Of a DNA stretch of 64,000 bases, positions 33,844 through 42,032 are shown in pieces. Position numbers and translations under genes: made by a program. Position 1 is the stretch's first letter. Each line of letters starts with the position of its first letter. Source of the DNA: CANMXU01 sp052030545 (GTDB taxonomy: Bacteria > Pseudomonadota > Gammaproteobacteria > Enterobacterales > Alteromonadaceae); assembly GCF_052030545.1 (NCBI RefSeq), contig NZ_JBPDIH010000003.1:62001-126000 (forward strand), written 5' to 3'. The notes under the pieces were generated by a model that made no database searches, had not been told where the DNA came from, and was given only the letters and a program-made list of their open reading frames with translations.

Positions 33844-34980
33844 ATGTACACGGTAAAAGTTATCACAACCAAGGCGGAACTATTAACGCTAAAAGCTAGT
33901 TGGCTGTTATTAGAGCGCCAACAAGCAAGTGATACCAGCCAATGTTTCATCAGCTGGCAATGGCTAACCTTATGGCTAGATACATACCAAGACATAGTTG
34001 AAGAATTACGTGTTATCACGGTTTATCATCAACAAGAGTGCATTGCTATTGCACCTTTTTATTGTCGAAATAAGCATGTTTTTGCCAAAAAAGAATTGGC
34101 CTTTATTGGCACCAACGAAGATGAAGAGGCAGAAGTCGCCTCTGAGCTGCTCGATATTGTCTGCCTTACACAATACAAAAGCGACGTGAGCAAGCTAATC
34201 GCAAAGCAACTCATAGCATTTACTGACCTTAGCGGTTTTAATTTTGTTGATATTAGCAAGCAATCGCTCATTTATTCGGTATGCGCCTTGATGAAAAACC
34301 AAATGTTATCAGCGCAAGAAGCTAATGCTGGTTGGCAATTTTACCTAACAACAACCCAAAATGACGAGTTTACTGCCAAGCTATTGCATAAGAAAAAACG
34401 CATTATTAACCGGTTTTACCGACAAGAAAATGCTAACTTTATTATTGCGACAAACTTAGCACAGGCGTTGGCATTATTTGACGATTTAGTGCAACTTCAC
34501 CAACAACGTTGGCAAGGCAAGCAAAAGTTAGGGGTATTTGCCAACCCAGATTTTTATGCTTTTCATAAAAAAATCATTGAACAAAGCTTTAACGATAACG
34601 AAAGTCAGTTACACGCTGTGATAAGTGCTGTTAGCGTCGACAATCAAACAATTGCCGTTAATTATTCTTTAAAATACCGCAACAAGCTTTATTTTTATCA
34701 ATCAGGCATAAATGAGTACTTTCAGCCCAATTTATCACCTGGTTTATTAAATCACCTGTTGCTGGTTCAATATTGTCAAACAGCACAAATTACGCAGTAC
34801 AATTTATTGAAAAGTGCCAGCCAAAACGACTATAAGAAAAATATTTCGCAACTAGGGTTAGAAGTGCTATCAATAAAAATGTTACCCTTTAGTAACTTAA
34901 ACAAACTCATGCTGGCATGCGCATCAATTAAAACCCAAATGCGTAAACTATTAAAAAATTCACACAAAAATAAGCCATGA
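33844..34980 (+). CDS. FemAB/CelD-like GNAT acetyltransferase
   Basis: A 378-residue cytoplasmic protein of the double-GNAT group known from cellulose and exopolysaccharide loci (BcsL/CelD-like). The segment DLVQLHQQRWQGKQKLG and the following FYAFHKKIIEQSF match the central conserved block of that family. IAVNYSLKYRNKLYFYQSGIN is the conserved C-terminal sheet. It probably transfers an acyl or aminoacyl group to a sugar precursor; the donor is not known. It lies 16 bp after the beta-helix gene, and its stop overlaps the start of the ligase gene by four bases, so translation is likely coupled. Confidence 0.8.
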   Translation: MYTVKVITTKAELLTLKASWLLLERQQASDTSQCFISWQWLTLWLDTYQDIVEELRVITVYHQQECIAIAPFYCRNKHVFAKKELAFIGTNEDEEAEVASELLDIVCLTQYKSDVSKLIAKQLIAFTDLSGFNFVDISKQSLIYSVCALMKNQMLSAQEANAGWQFYLTTTQNDEFTAKLLHKKKRIINRFYRQENANFIIATNLAQALALFDDLVQLHQQRWQGKQKLGVFANPDFYAFHKKIIEQSFNDNESQLHAVISAVSVDNQTIAVNYSLKYRNKLYFYQSGINEYFQPNLSPGLLNHLLLVQYCQTAQITQYNLLKSASQNDYKKNISQLGLEVLSIKMLPFSNLNKLMLACASIKTQMRKLLKNSHKNKP

Positions 34981-36287
34981 ACACTATGAACGGATTGCCT
35001 CAACCTCTGGAAAAATACCCTGCGTTTGCATTTGTACTCACGTTATTATTTACCTTTTTTATCTTCATTCGCCCGCAAGAAATATTTATCGCCATTTATG
35101 GTGTGCCGTTTATCGCTGTATTAAGTGTACTTATTTTAATTGTTATTTTACTGGCTCATCGACCGATAAAGTTTACGCCGCAATATGCCTTATTGCTGAT
35201 GATTTACCCTCTAACCGCACTGTCTGGCTTACTTAACGGCTGGTTAGGCGAAGGGGTTGAGCAGGCTAACCGATACTTAACTTCATGCCTTATTCCCCTG
35301 TTTATCTTTGCCACTGTATTCACCTCGCCGGCGCGGCAGAAGAGCTTTATGTGGTTGGCACTCATTAGTGCCTGTATCTTTGTCCATAACGGTTACGTGC
35401 AACAAAATTCATTTGACGGTTTTGGCTGGTCAGGTACCGACTATGTTGAAGACGGCCGCATTCGCTATTTGGGTATTTTTAGAGATCCAAACGATTTAGG
35501 GGTATTTTTCATGATGAATATTCCCTTTGCGCTGTATTTTATTAAACACTCAAATGCCTTTGGTAAAACACTCGCTTTAGGCTGTTTATCGGCTATTTTA
35601 TACGGCATATACATGACCAACTCTCGCGGTACTATGTTGGCAGTGATTGGCCTTACTGGCTTGTACTTTTTAATTCGCTATGGCGGTGTTAAAGCCATTA
35701 TTTATGGATTGATTTTTGCGCCTATTGTTATATTTGTTGTTTCAACGTTCCGCGCAGTTAGTAGCCAAGAAGCCTCAGCGATGGGCCGTTTATGGGCATG
35801 GTGGGACGGTTTAGAAATGCTTAAAGCGAACCCTATATTTGGTGTTGGTAGTAATAATTTTACAGAACACCATGGCCGTGTTGCCCACAATACTTACATT
35901 CAAATGGCGGCTGAGCTTGGGTTAAGCGGCTACTTTATTTGGACCACAGTACTGTTTTTAACCCTGTTTATGGGCTTTCAGGCGGTGATGTACGTAAAAG
36001 ATAAATTACCTGAAGATATAACAGAAGAAGTAAAAGCTGAACTTGCCTTATCGTCAACTTTCTTTTTCTCACTGTGTGGTTTTTCAATGACAGCATTTTT
36101 CTTAACTCGTCACCGTTTTATCGTTTACTTTATGATCTCAGGTTTATTAATCGCTTCATATCAGCGACTTACGGTATTGCTCGGTGAAGAGTACGCGCTT
36201 AATTATAAGAAAACTATCCGCAATATTTTATTAATTTCTTCGGCATTGCTTATCTTTGTTTATATCATCTTGAAGTTAACGGTATAA
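34977..36287 (+). CDS. O-antigen ligase/polymerase-type membrane protein
   Basis: A 436-residue membrane protein with about 11 helices. The segment TNSRGTMLAVIGL and the following large outside loop with GVGSNNFTEHHGRVAHNTYIQMAAELG are typical of the WaaL/Wzy group, with the conserved Arg and His residues used for glycan transfer. The N-terminal RPQEIF segment is familiar from the exosortase-associated O-glycosylation ligase family. It should polymerise the repeat unit or attach glycan to a carrier or protein. Its start overlaps the previous gene (ATGA). Which of the two activities it has cannot be told. Confidence 0.82.
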   Translation: MNTMNGLPQPLEKYPAFAFVLTLLFTFFIFIRPQEIFIAIYGVPFIAVLSVLILIVILLAHRPIKFTPQYALLLMIYPLTALSGLLNGWLGEGVEQANRYLTSCLIPLFIFATVFTSPARQKSFMWLALISACIFVHNGYVQQNSFDGFGWSGTDYVEDGRIRYLGIFRDPNDLGVFFMMNIPFALYFIKHSNAFGKTLALGCLSAILYGIYMTNSRGTMLAVIGLTGLYFLIRYGGVKAIIYGLIFAPIVIFVVSTFRAVSSQEASAMGRLWAWWDGLEMLKANPIFGVGSNNFTEHHGRVAHNTYIQMAAELGLSGYFIWTTVLFLTLFMGFQAVMYVKDKLPEDITEEVKAELALSSTFFFSLCGFSMTAFFLTRHRFIVYFMISGLLIASYQRLTVLLGEEYALNYKKTIRNILLISSALLIFVYIILKLTV

Positions 36288-36336
36288 ACATGAACAAGAC
36301 CGCAACAAGCAGACTAAAAGTAACAGTGAACGGATA

Positions 36337-37470
36337 ATGAAGAATATTCCAAGAGACAACCATTTTATTTGGATCCGATATTTAGCGGCTTTTTCCATAT
36401 TGTTTTCGCACTCACGGTTTATCGCGAACGATGTGGAGTTTACGCAAGCAACTGGCTTTTTCTCTTGGTTATTCCCGGGTGTACCGACCTTATTTTTTAT
36501 TAGCGGCTTCTTAGTTAGTTTAAGTCACAATGGCGCAGCATTTAATGTCGATTATTTAGCTAAACGTATATTACGAGTATTTCCGCCGCTGTGGGCGTCA
36601 GTTTTACTGAGTGTTATTGCCCTTTTTGCGGTTGGTTATTTAAACCCGATGACCTTAAATTGGGGCGAATTTATATTTTGGTTTGTTGGCCAGTTAACCG
36701 TTTTACAAGTCTATCATCCAAGCTTTCTTGATGAGTTTGGCATTGGTGTACTTAATGGCAGCCTGTGGGCCATTCCGGTGATCTTCCAATTCTATTTAGT
36801 ATTGCCATTTTTTGTCAAAATCGACCAACATTTTTCTAAAAAATACAGCCCTAACTGGATTTATTTAGCGCTGATATTTTTTGCCCTATTAAACATCGCC
36901 TTTAATTATTTTCATAACTTTCACGAAAGCGTTGTCACTAAGGTACTATTCCTAACGCTCGTGCCATGGGCATTTATCTTCTTCTTAGGTTACTTTTTCC
37001 AACGTAACTTTCAGTTAATTAAAGGTAAGTCTAACGCTACGTTTTTGCTGTGGTTAGCCATTCATATTGGTGGGTATTTATGTTTGCGAGAATTAGGCGT
37101 GCGCTGGGGGCGAAACGACGTCAACCCGATACTTCTGGTTATTTTTGCATTAATGATCACCAACCTCGCCTTTTTACCAAAAAGCAATATATCTTGGTTT
37201 AATCGCATAGAAAACTTCTTGAAAAAGTATGATATCACCTTCGGCATTTTTGTTTATCATGTCGTGGTGATTAACTTTATGCTGGAATATCAAATCTTCA
37301 CTGACAACTTAACCTATCGCATACTTTGTTTAGTTTTGGCATCGATTGTTATTTCAACCTTTAGCATGCTGTTTTTAGAGCGACCCATTCGAGAAAACCG
37401 AGATGTTATTCTCGAAAAAATTAATCATTGCTGGCGCAATTTCCGTTCAAAAAAACAAACCGATTGTTAA
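36337..37470 (+). CDS. Membrane acyltransferase-3 family O-acyltransferase
   Basis: A 377-residue protein with about ten helices of the OafA/NodX group. The opening helix has WIRYLAAFSILFSHSRF with the conserved Arg and the likely catalytic His. The end carries LERPIREN, a common feature of the family. It probably adds acetyl or a similar group to the sugars of the exopolysaccharide. It is the last gene of the exosortase unit. The start overlaps the stop of a 15-codon reading frame (36290-36337), and the next gene is convergent with a 23-bp gap. Confidence 0.85.
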   Translation: MKNIPRDNHFIWIRYLAAFSILFSHSRFIANDVEFTQATGFFSWLFPGVPTLFFISGFLVSLSHNGAAFNVDYLAKRILRVFPPLWASVLLSVIALFAVGYLNPMTLNWGEFIFWFVGQLTVLQVYHPSFLDEFGIGVLNGSLWAIPVIFQFYLVLPFFVKIDQHFSKKYSPNWIYLALIFFALLNIAFNYFHNFHESVVTKVLFLTLVPWAFIFFLGYFFQRNFQLIKGKSNATFLLWLAIHIGGYLCLRELGVRWGRNDVNPILLVIFALMITNLAFLPKSNISWFNRIENFLKKYDITFGIFVYHVVVINFMLEYQIFTDNLTYRILCLVLASIVISTFSMLFLERPIRENRDVILEKINHCWRNFRSKKQTDC

Positions 37471-37493
37471 ACAGCACATTAGTTCACCGCGAG

Positions 37494-38501
37494 TTAACGT
37501 ACCAAAAGGTCAGCAAATACTGCGCGGTGATCACTGCCTACATCGTCACTAACCCATGAATTGTTCACGCTAATGGTATTTGGGTCGACCAGTAAATGGT
37601 CAATTCTTACGCCATGATAACGGGTAAATTTAGTGTAACCGAGCCCCGTGCCAGTTGAGTCAAACGCATTATCAAACGAGGCAAATGCTGCGCGATAAAT
37701 TGAACTGTCGGCTGGCATATTAAAATCGCCCAAGATTAAACTAACTCCTTGGTTCAACGCCCAATCAGCCACTAAATTCGCTTCAAGAAAGCGCTGCTGC
37801 GAGTTATTAAATACCGCGCTAAAATTAAGTTTAGATAACTGAAAGTCTTCAAAACCTTTGCGTGGTGTTTCTAAATGAGTATTGATCACACGCACCACCT
37901 GACCATTAATATTCACTTGATATAACACGCCAAAACTTCCCCAGCCACCAAGAAACTTGCGCTCTTTGTTATCAATAAAACTAATCGGGTAAGCACTGGC
38001 TAAACACATTTGTCCGCTACAATGGAGCGACCAACCACTAGGGATTATTTTTTTCGCCACTTTTTCGGGGGTTTCTTGTAACGCGATTATGTCCGCTTTC
38101 CCGTATTTAAGTAGTGTATTTAATTTCGGTTCATTACGAATTTTGCCACCTAAGTTTAACGACATAACTCTAAGGTTACTGTTCTGGTCATTAAATATTT
38201 TTCCCACAGGTAGCGAAAAGCCTAAGTAGATAAAAAAAGCTAAGAGCAGACTTAACGTCACGGCATATTTTTGTTTTAGCACTAACGAAAATGAACTTTT
38301 CGGGCTAAAAACAAGTAACAGCAATGGCGCAAAAATCAGCCATCTTGGCATGAACAAAATAGGATATTCAATCAGTGACCATACTTTAGACCACGGCATA
38401 ATCTGGGCTAACATGCAGACAAAAACCGCCGCATAAAATGAGGCTAGCACGCCATAACTATATATTTTTCCAATCTGGTCTGTTTTTGTAAAAAGTTTCA
38501 T
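37494..38501 (-). CDS. Membrane-anchored endonuclease/exonuclease/phosphatase-family protein
   Basis: A 335-residue protein. The first 110 residues hold three hydrophobic helices (ASFYAAVFVCMLAQI, PRWLIFAPLLLLVF, TLSLLLAFFIYLGFSL). The rest is an EEP domain with all main motifs: RVMSLNLGG, ALQET with the metal-binding Glu, NTHLETP, LILGDFNMP, RIDHLLVD and GSDHRAVFA. It probably cleaves a phosphodiester, either DNA or a phospholipid, outside the membrane. The frame is open to 38606, but the ATG at 38501 starts right before the first helix and leaves a normal divergent promoter region. It is convergent with the acyltransferase gene. Confidence 0.82.
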   Translation of the reverse strand: MKLFTKTDQIGKIYSYGVLASFYAAVFVCMLAQIMPWSKVWSLIEYPILFMPRWLIFAPLLLLVFSPKSSFSLVLKQKYAVTLSLLLAFFIYLGFSLPVGKIFNDQNSNLRVMSLNLGGKIRNEPKLNTLLKYGKADIIALQETPEKVAKKIIPSGWSLHCSGQMCLASAYPISFIDNKERKFLGGWGSFGVLYQVNINGQVVRVINTHLETPRKGFEDFQLSKLNFSAVFNNSQQRFLEANLVADWALNQGVSLILGDFNMPADSSIYRAAFASFDNAFDSTGTGLGYTKFTRYHGVRIDHLLVDPNTISVNNSWVSDDVGSDHRAVFADLLVR

Positions 38502-38609
38502 GTAATTGTTTTTTTTATCGTGTAGATTAATGAATAAATATTGTACAAAGCTAATGTACTCACTACTCAATGGTGTCATTTGATTAATTGACATATTTTG
38601 GAACAAATA

Positions 38610-39725
38610 ATGACATATAAACCGCTTATTAGCATTATGCTTATCATACTTTGTTGTTCATGCGCTGAGCCCGAAAACGAAGTTAACACCATCAAGCCTG
38701 TTTTAGCCAAAGCCTATCAACAAACTTTTGAGTCACACCCTTTTGGAGAAATTCCAAAGTGGCGTCGAGATAATGCACCTTACCAAGGGCCTTTTTCTGA
38801 TGCCGGCGAATATTTTCAACAAAAAAACATTTTTCCGCCAAACGCTTATCGCAATACAATCGACATTGGCAAAGGAGACTGGTTAGTCGCCGAATTATAC
38901 ACCCGCACCGAACAGCCAATTTTATTAGACTATTTAGATATAGTGCCTGACCCAAGTAACACGAGTAATAAAGTACTAAAAATAGCGACGCCTGATCATA
39001 CCGACGGCGTGGTGCTGCGTTCAAAGCACCCTTTACCCAAAAATTATCGCATCAAACTTCGTATCGGCCATGCGCAATATGGCGACGATACTAAGCTTAA
39101 TGGTTATGATATTGGCAACGAAACGGCTGAGCCTTGGGTTGACGCATCTAGCGTAGGCCATAACGGTTTTTACTGGTTGGCGATTTTAGATACCGAGCCT
39201 AAACCACACAATAATGTGTGGATTCACCATCATCGAAAATTTGTTATCGACAGTTGGAACCGAAAAGAGCACATCAATACCGTAAATGTTATTGCCTTAA
39301 ATGGCCTGACAGAAACACATGAGCGTTTTGGCAAAAAATTTATCAGCTATCAAGACAATAAATGGAAGTATCAATCTGACATTCCGATGGACTATTACCT
39401 GCCAAACGAATGGTATGACGTAGAATTTACTCGCACTAATTTATTTTATCAGTTTTCCATTTCTGGTAACTTCCGCTATGGCGGTAAAACCACCTATTCA
39501 AGCAAAATCGATTTTCGTAAATATTGCGTCTTTCACTACAACCAATCCGCCGAGGAACAAGAAAAAAACTGTGTCGATAATCGAGCACTTACATTTGCAG
39601 GTAAAAGCTTCCCGTCTTGGCCAATAAATAGCGCTTATGCCGACTACTTTATGCTTGGCGAACCACATATTAATTACTATGAAGGCTCAGTATTAATTGA
39701 TAACATAAGCCTAGAAGAATTGTAA
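38610..39725 (+). CDS. Lipoprotein of unknown function in the exopolysaccharide locus
   Basis: A 371-residue protein with a lipoprotein signal; Cys18 in the LCCSC segment is the likely lipid-bearing residue. The body has many Trp, Tyr and His residues (PKWRRDNAPYQGPF, VWIHHHRKF, LPNEWYDVEFTR) and looks like a beta-sandwich of the concanavalin type. The final INYYEGSVLIDNISLEEL is usual for such folds. A glycan-binding or lyase role is possible but no active site was recognised. The ATG at 38610 is preferred over a TTG four codons earlier. It is divergent from the EEP gene and 65 bp before a glycosyltransferase. Confidence 0.65.
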   Translation: MTYKPLISIMLIILCCSCAEPENEVNTIKPVLAKAYQQTFESHPFGEIPKWRRDNAPYQGPFSDAGEYFQQKNIFPPNAYRNTIDIGKGDWLVAELYTRTEQPILLDYLDIVPDPSNTSNKVLKIATPDHTDGVVLRSKHPLPKNYRIKLRIGHAQYGDDTKLNGYDIGNETAEPWVDASSVGHNGFYWLAILDTEPKPHNNVWIHHHRKFVIDSWNRKEHINTVNVIALNGLTETHERFGKKFISYQDNKWKYQSDIPMDYYLPNEWYDVEFTRTNLFYQFSISGNFRYGGKTTYSSKIDFRKYCVFHYNQSAEEQEKNCVDNRALTFAGKSFPSWPINSAYADYFMLGEPHINYYEGSVLIDNISLEEL

Positions 39726-39790
39726 CATTAACGTAAAATGCAGTTCATTTAACCTTCAATACTTAGCAAATAAAAAACGAGAATTTCTTT

Positions 39791-40729
39791 ATGGATAAAG
39801 GTAGTACCTTAACAACCATTGCGGTGATCACCTGCAATCGCCCCACTTGGTTAAAACGTTTGTTATTAGCTTTATCCAAACAAGTTGCTAGCGACAGTAC
39901 GCAACTCGATATTCTAGTGGTCGACAATGCCTGCGACCCAGCAACAGAAAAAGTTGTCAGTGAAATAAACACTCATTCAGCAATTCCGGTGACTTACCAA
40001 ACAGAACCCGTTAAAGGTATCGTGGCTGCTCGTAATCGCTGCGTAACTCATTTTCTTGCGACTGAGTCTCAAAACCTTATTTTTATTGACGACGATGAAT
40101 GGCCAAGTGATGAGCATTGGGCACAAAACCTTATCGACAAAAAGCAGCATTACCAAGCAGATATTATGACCAGCCATGTTATTTCAGTTGGCGAAGAAGG
40201 CACGCCTGAATGGGCGGTAGATTTAATTTACGGTAAAAACCCACTGGTTGAAGGTGACCAAATTACCACCTACTACACCAATAACTTGCTGATCAGCCGC
40301 CATGTGCTTGAACAAATCAGCCCAGCATTTGATATGCGCTTTGCCATGACCGGTGCTAGTGACTATCATTTTGCGCTAAAATGCACCCAAGCAGGCTTTA
40401 AAGCCTTTTATACTGATGCGCCTGTAATCGAAGAATTTCCAAAATCGCGCGCAACGATTAAGTGGTTTTTACGTCGAGGATTTCGCTCTGGCATCGGTTA
40501 TACCCGCAGCCATTTATTTGAAGAGTCAAAATCAACAGCCTTAATGCGCTGTTTATTTATGGCAGGCGTGCGCTTTGCAAGAGGCATACTTTATTGCTTA
40601 AAAGGTATCGTTACCTTAAACAAAACCACTTTTGTTGACGGCATGTTTCGCTTTTGCTCGTTTGGCGGCACTATCGCCGGATTTTTTGGCATTAAGCACG
40701 AAGAATACAACACCATTCATGGTAAATAG
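39791..40729 (+). CDS. Family 2 glycosyltransferase
   Basis: A 312-residue inverting glycosyltransferase with a GT-A fold. TTIAVITCNRPTWLKRLL is the N-terminal nucleotide strand, FIDDDEWP holds the metal-binding Asp residues, and the later ASDYHFALKC is the usual acidic active-site motif. The C-terminal part has amphipathic or weakly hydrophobic stretches that may touch the membrane. It should add one sugar to the exopolysaccharide repeat unit; donor and linkage are unknown. A terminator follows at 40762. Confidence 0.88.
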   Translation: MDKGSTLTTIAVITCNRPTWLKRLLLALSKQVASDSTQLDILVVDNACDPATEKVVSEINTHSAIPVTYQTEPVKGIVAARNRCVTHFLATESQNLIFIDDDEWPSDEHWAQNLIDKKQHYQADIMTSHVISVGEEGTPEWAVDLIYGKNPLVEGDQITTYYTNNLLISRHVLEQISPAFDMRFAMTGASDYHFALKCTQAGFKAFYTDAPVIEEFPKSRATIKWFLRRGFRSGIGYTRSHLFEESKSTALMRCLFMAGVRFARGILYCLKGIVTLNKTTFVDGMFRFCSFGGTIAGFFGIKHEEYNTIHGK

Positions 40730-40761
40730 CTAAAAAATATCGAGCGAACATTGAGGTTATT

Positions 40762-40792
40762 GCATAGCGCTATTTTTGCCGCTATGCTTTTT
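40762..40792 (+). terminator. Rho-independent terminator after the family 2 glycosyltransferase
   Basis: GCATAGCG and CGCTATGC pair perfectly around a 10-base loop and are followed by five T. It lies 32 bp after the stop at 40729 and ends before the ribosome binding site of the next gene. Confidence 0.85.
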
Positions 40793-40824
40793 GCCATTAA
40801 AAACAAGATTATGGAGAGAGACTG

Positions 40825-41925
40825 TTGAACAGCGCTAAAATTGGTTTAGTTGGAAGCGGAGCCCGCATCAAGTCGATGTACTTACCTGTATTTAACGCCC
40901 TCGGCATTGAAGTTTCAGGTTTTACTAGCCGCTCAAAAGAGAAAGGCAAGGCGTTTTCACAAGAAACAGGCCTTACTTATTTTGACAATATTGACCAATT
41001 AGCCACCTCAACAACCCCTGATTACTTCTTAATTGCCGTTGCTATGGGTGACAATGCAAAGGTTGCTCATCAGCTACTTAAATACAACAAGCCGATCATC
41101 ATTGAAACACCGCTAGCTTGGTCAAAAAGTGAATCGTTAGCACTGATTAGCAAAGCCAATGAATTAGGCGTGAAGCTTTATGTAATGGAGCAGTTTCCTT
41201 ATTTCCCGAAAGAGCTACTTAAGCAGCAACTCTATAACGACAATATTTTTGGCAAAGTGTATGCAGTTTTTAACGATTTTTGCGCCTATAAATATCATGG
41301 CATTGCGCGTGCTCGCCAATATATTGAAGGGAAAGCGGTCGGCCTAAGAAGTCAAACCGTTAACTTTGATCTGCCAGCACCGGCTATGGATCAAAACCCA
41401 TCATGGCAAATGGCCGATATTGAGTTTTCTAACGGCTCACGATTATTTCACGTTTATAGCCCAGGCTATTGGGGCTGCGATATTTGCCCGCCGGTAAGTT
41501 TTAAAATATACGGTGAAAAGGCTACTATGGTCGACGATACCATTAAGCTTATTCTCGATGGTCAATCAGAGGCAGTAACTGCCGATATTGTGGAAGAAAA
41601 AAATGACGATGGCACGACTAGACAGCTGAGCTTATCAATTCCAAATGGCAAAGAATATGTCTGGCAAAACCCTTATCAGCAACATAATTTGTCAGATGAG
41701 CAAACAGCCATCGCGGTATTATTAAACGCAGTGCTCAATAATGGCCATCAAGGCATATTGCCTTATACGGCAAATGACTTTGTTAATGATATTGAAATTG
41801 ACCAAGCAATGAATATATCTGATGCCAGATCGGGCGCCAATGTCGACTTGCCACTTAATGAAAAGAAACAAAAAATATTGAAGCTATTAAGTTATAAGTT
41901 TTGGAAAAGTAAGCTGATTCGGTAG
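40825..41925 (+). CDS. Gfo/Idh/MocA-family sugar oxidoreductase
   Basis: A 366-residue NAD(P)-dependent oxidoreductase. The N-terminal Rossmann segment IGLVGSGARIKSMYLPVF carries the dinucleotide loop. IIIETPLAWSKSE is in the place of the usual E-K-P-L motif, with Thr in place of Lys, so the catalytic lysine of the family may be absent. The C-terminal half (WGCDICPPVSFKIYGEKATMV) is the substrate domain. It probably makes or modifies a nucleotide sugar or free sugar for this locus. The start is TTG at 40825, supported by GGAGAGAG just upstream; the nearby ATG runs into a stop. Confidence 0.82.
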   Translation: MNSAKIGLVGSGARIKSMYLPVFNALGIEVSGFTSRSKEKGKAFSQETGLTYFDNIDQLATSTTPDYFLIAVAMGDNAKVAHQLLKYNKPIIIETPLAWSKSESLALISKANELGVKLYVMEQFPYFPKELLKQQLYNDNIFGKVYAVFNDFCAYKYHGIARARQYIEGKAVGLRSQTVNFDLPAPAMDQNPSWQMADIEFSNGSRLFHVYSPGYWGCDICPPVSFKIYGEKATMVDDTIKLILDGQSEAVTADIVEEKNDDGTTRQLSLSIPNGKEYVWQNPYQQHNLSDEQTAIAVLLNAVLNNGHQGILPYTANDFVNDIEIDQAMNISDARSGANVDLPLNEKKQKILKLLSYKFWKSKLIR

Positions 41926-41969
41926 CTTGAACGCGGTTACTATAAGAAATGGCTGATGTAAGCAATGTC

Positions 41970-42002
41970 ATATCGCTGCCTCTAGATAAAAAGCAGCGAT
42001 AT
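41970..42002. terminator. Hairpin between convergent oxidoreductase genes
   Basis: ATATCGCTGC and GCAGCGATAT pair perfectly around a 13-base loop. Neither strand has a strong T-tract after the stem, so it is a weak terminator candidate serving one or both genes. Confidence 0.45.
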
Positions 42003-42032
42003 AATCACATCTTCGCCAACAACATACTCTAA

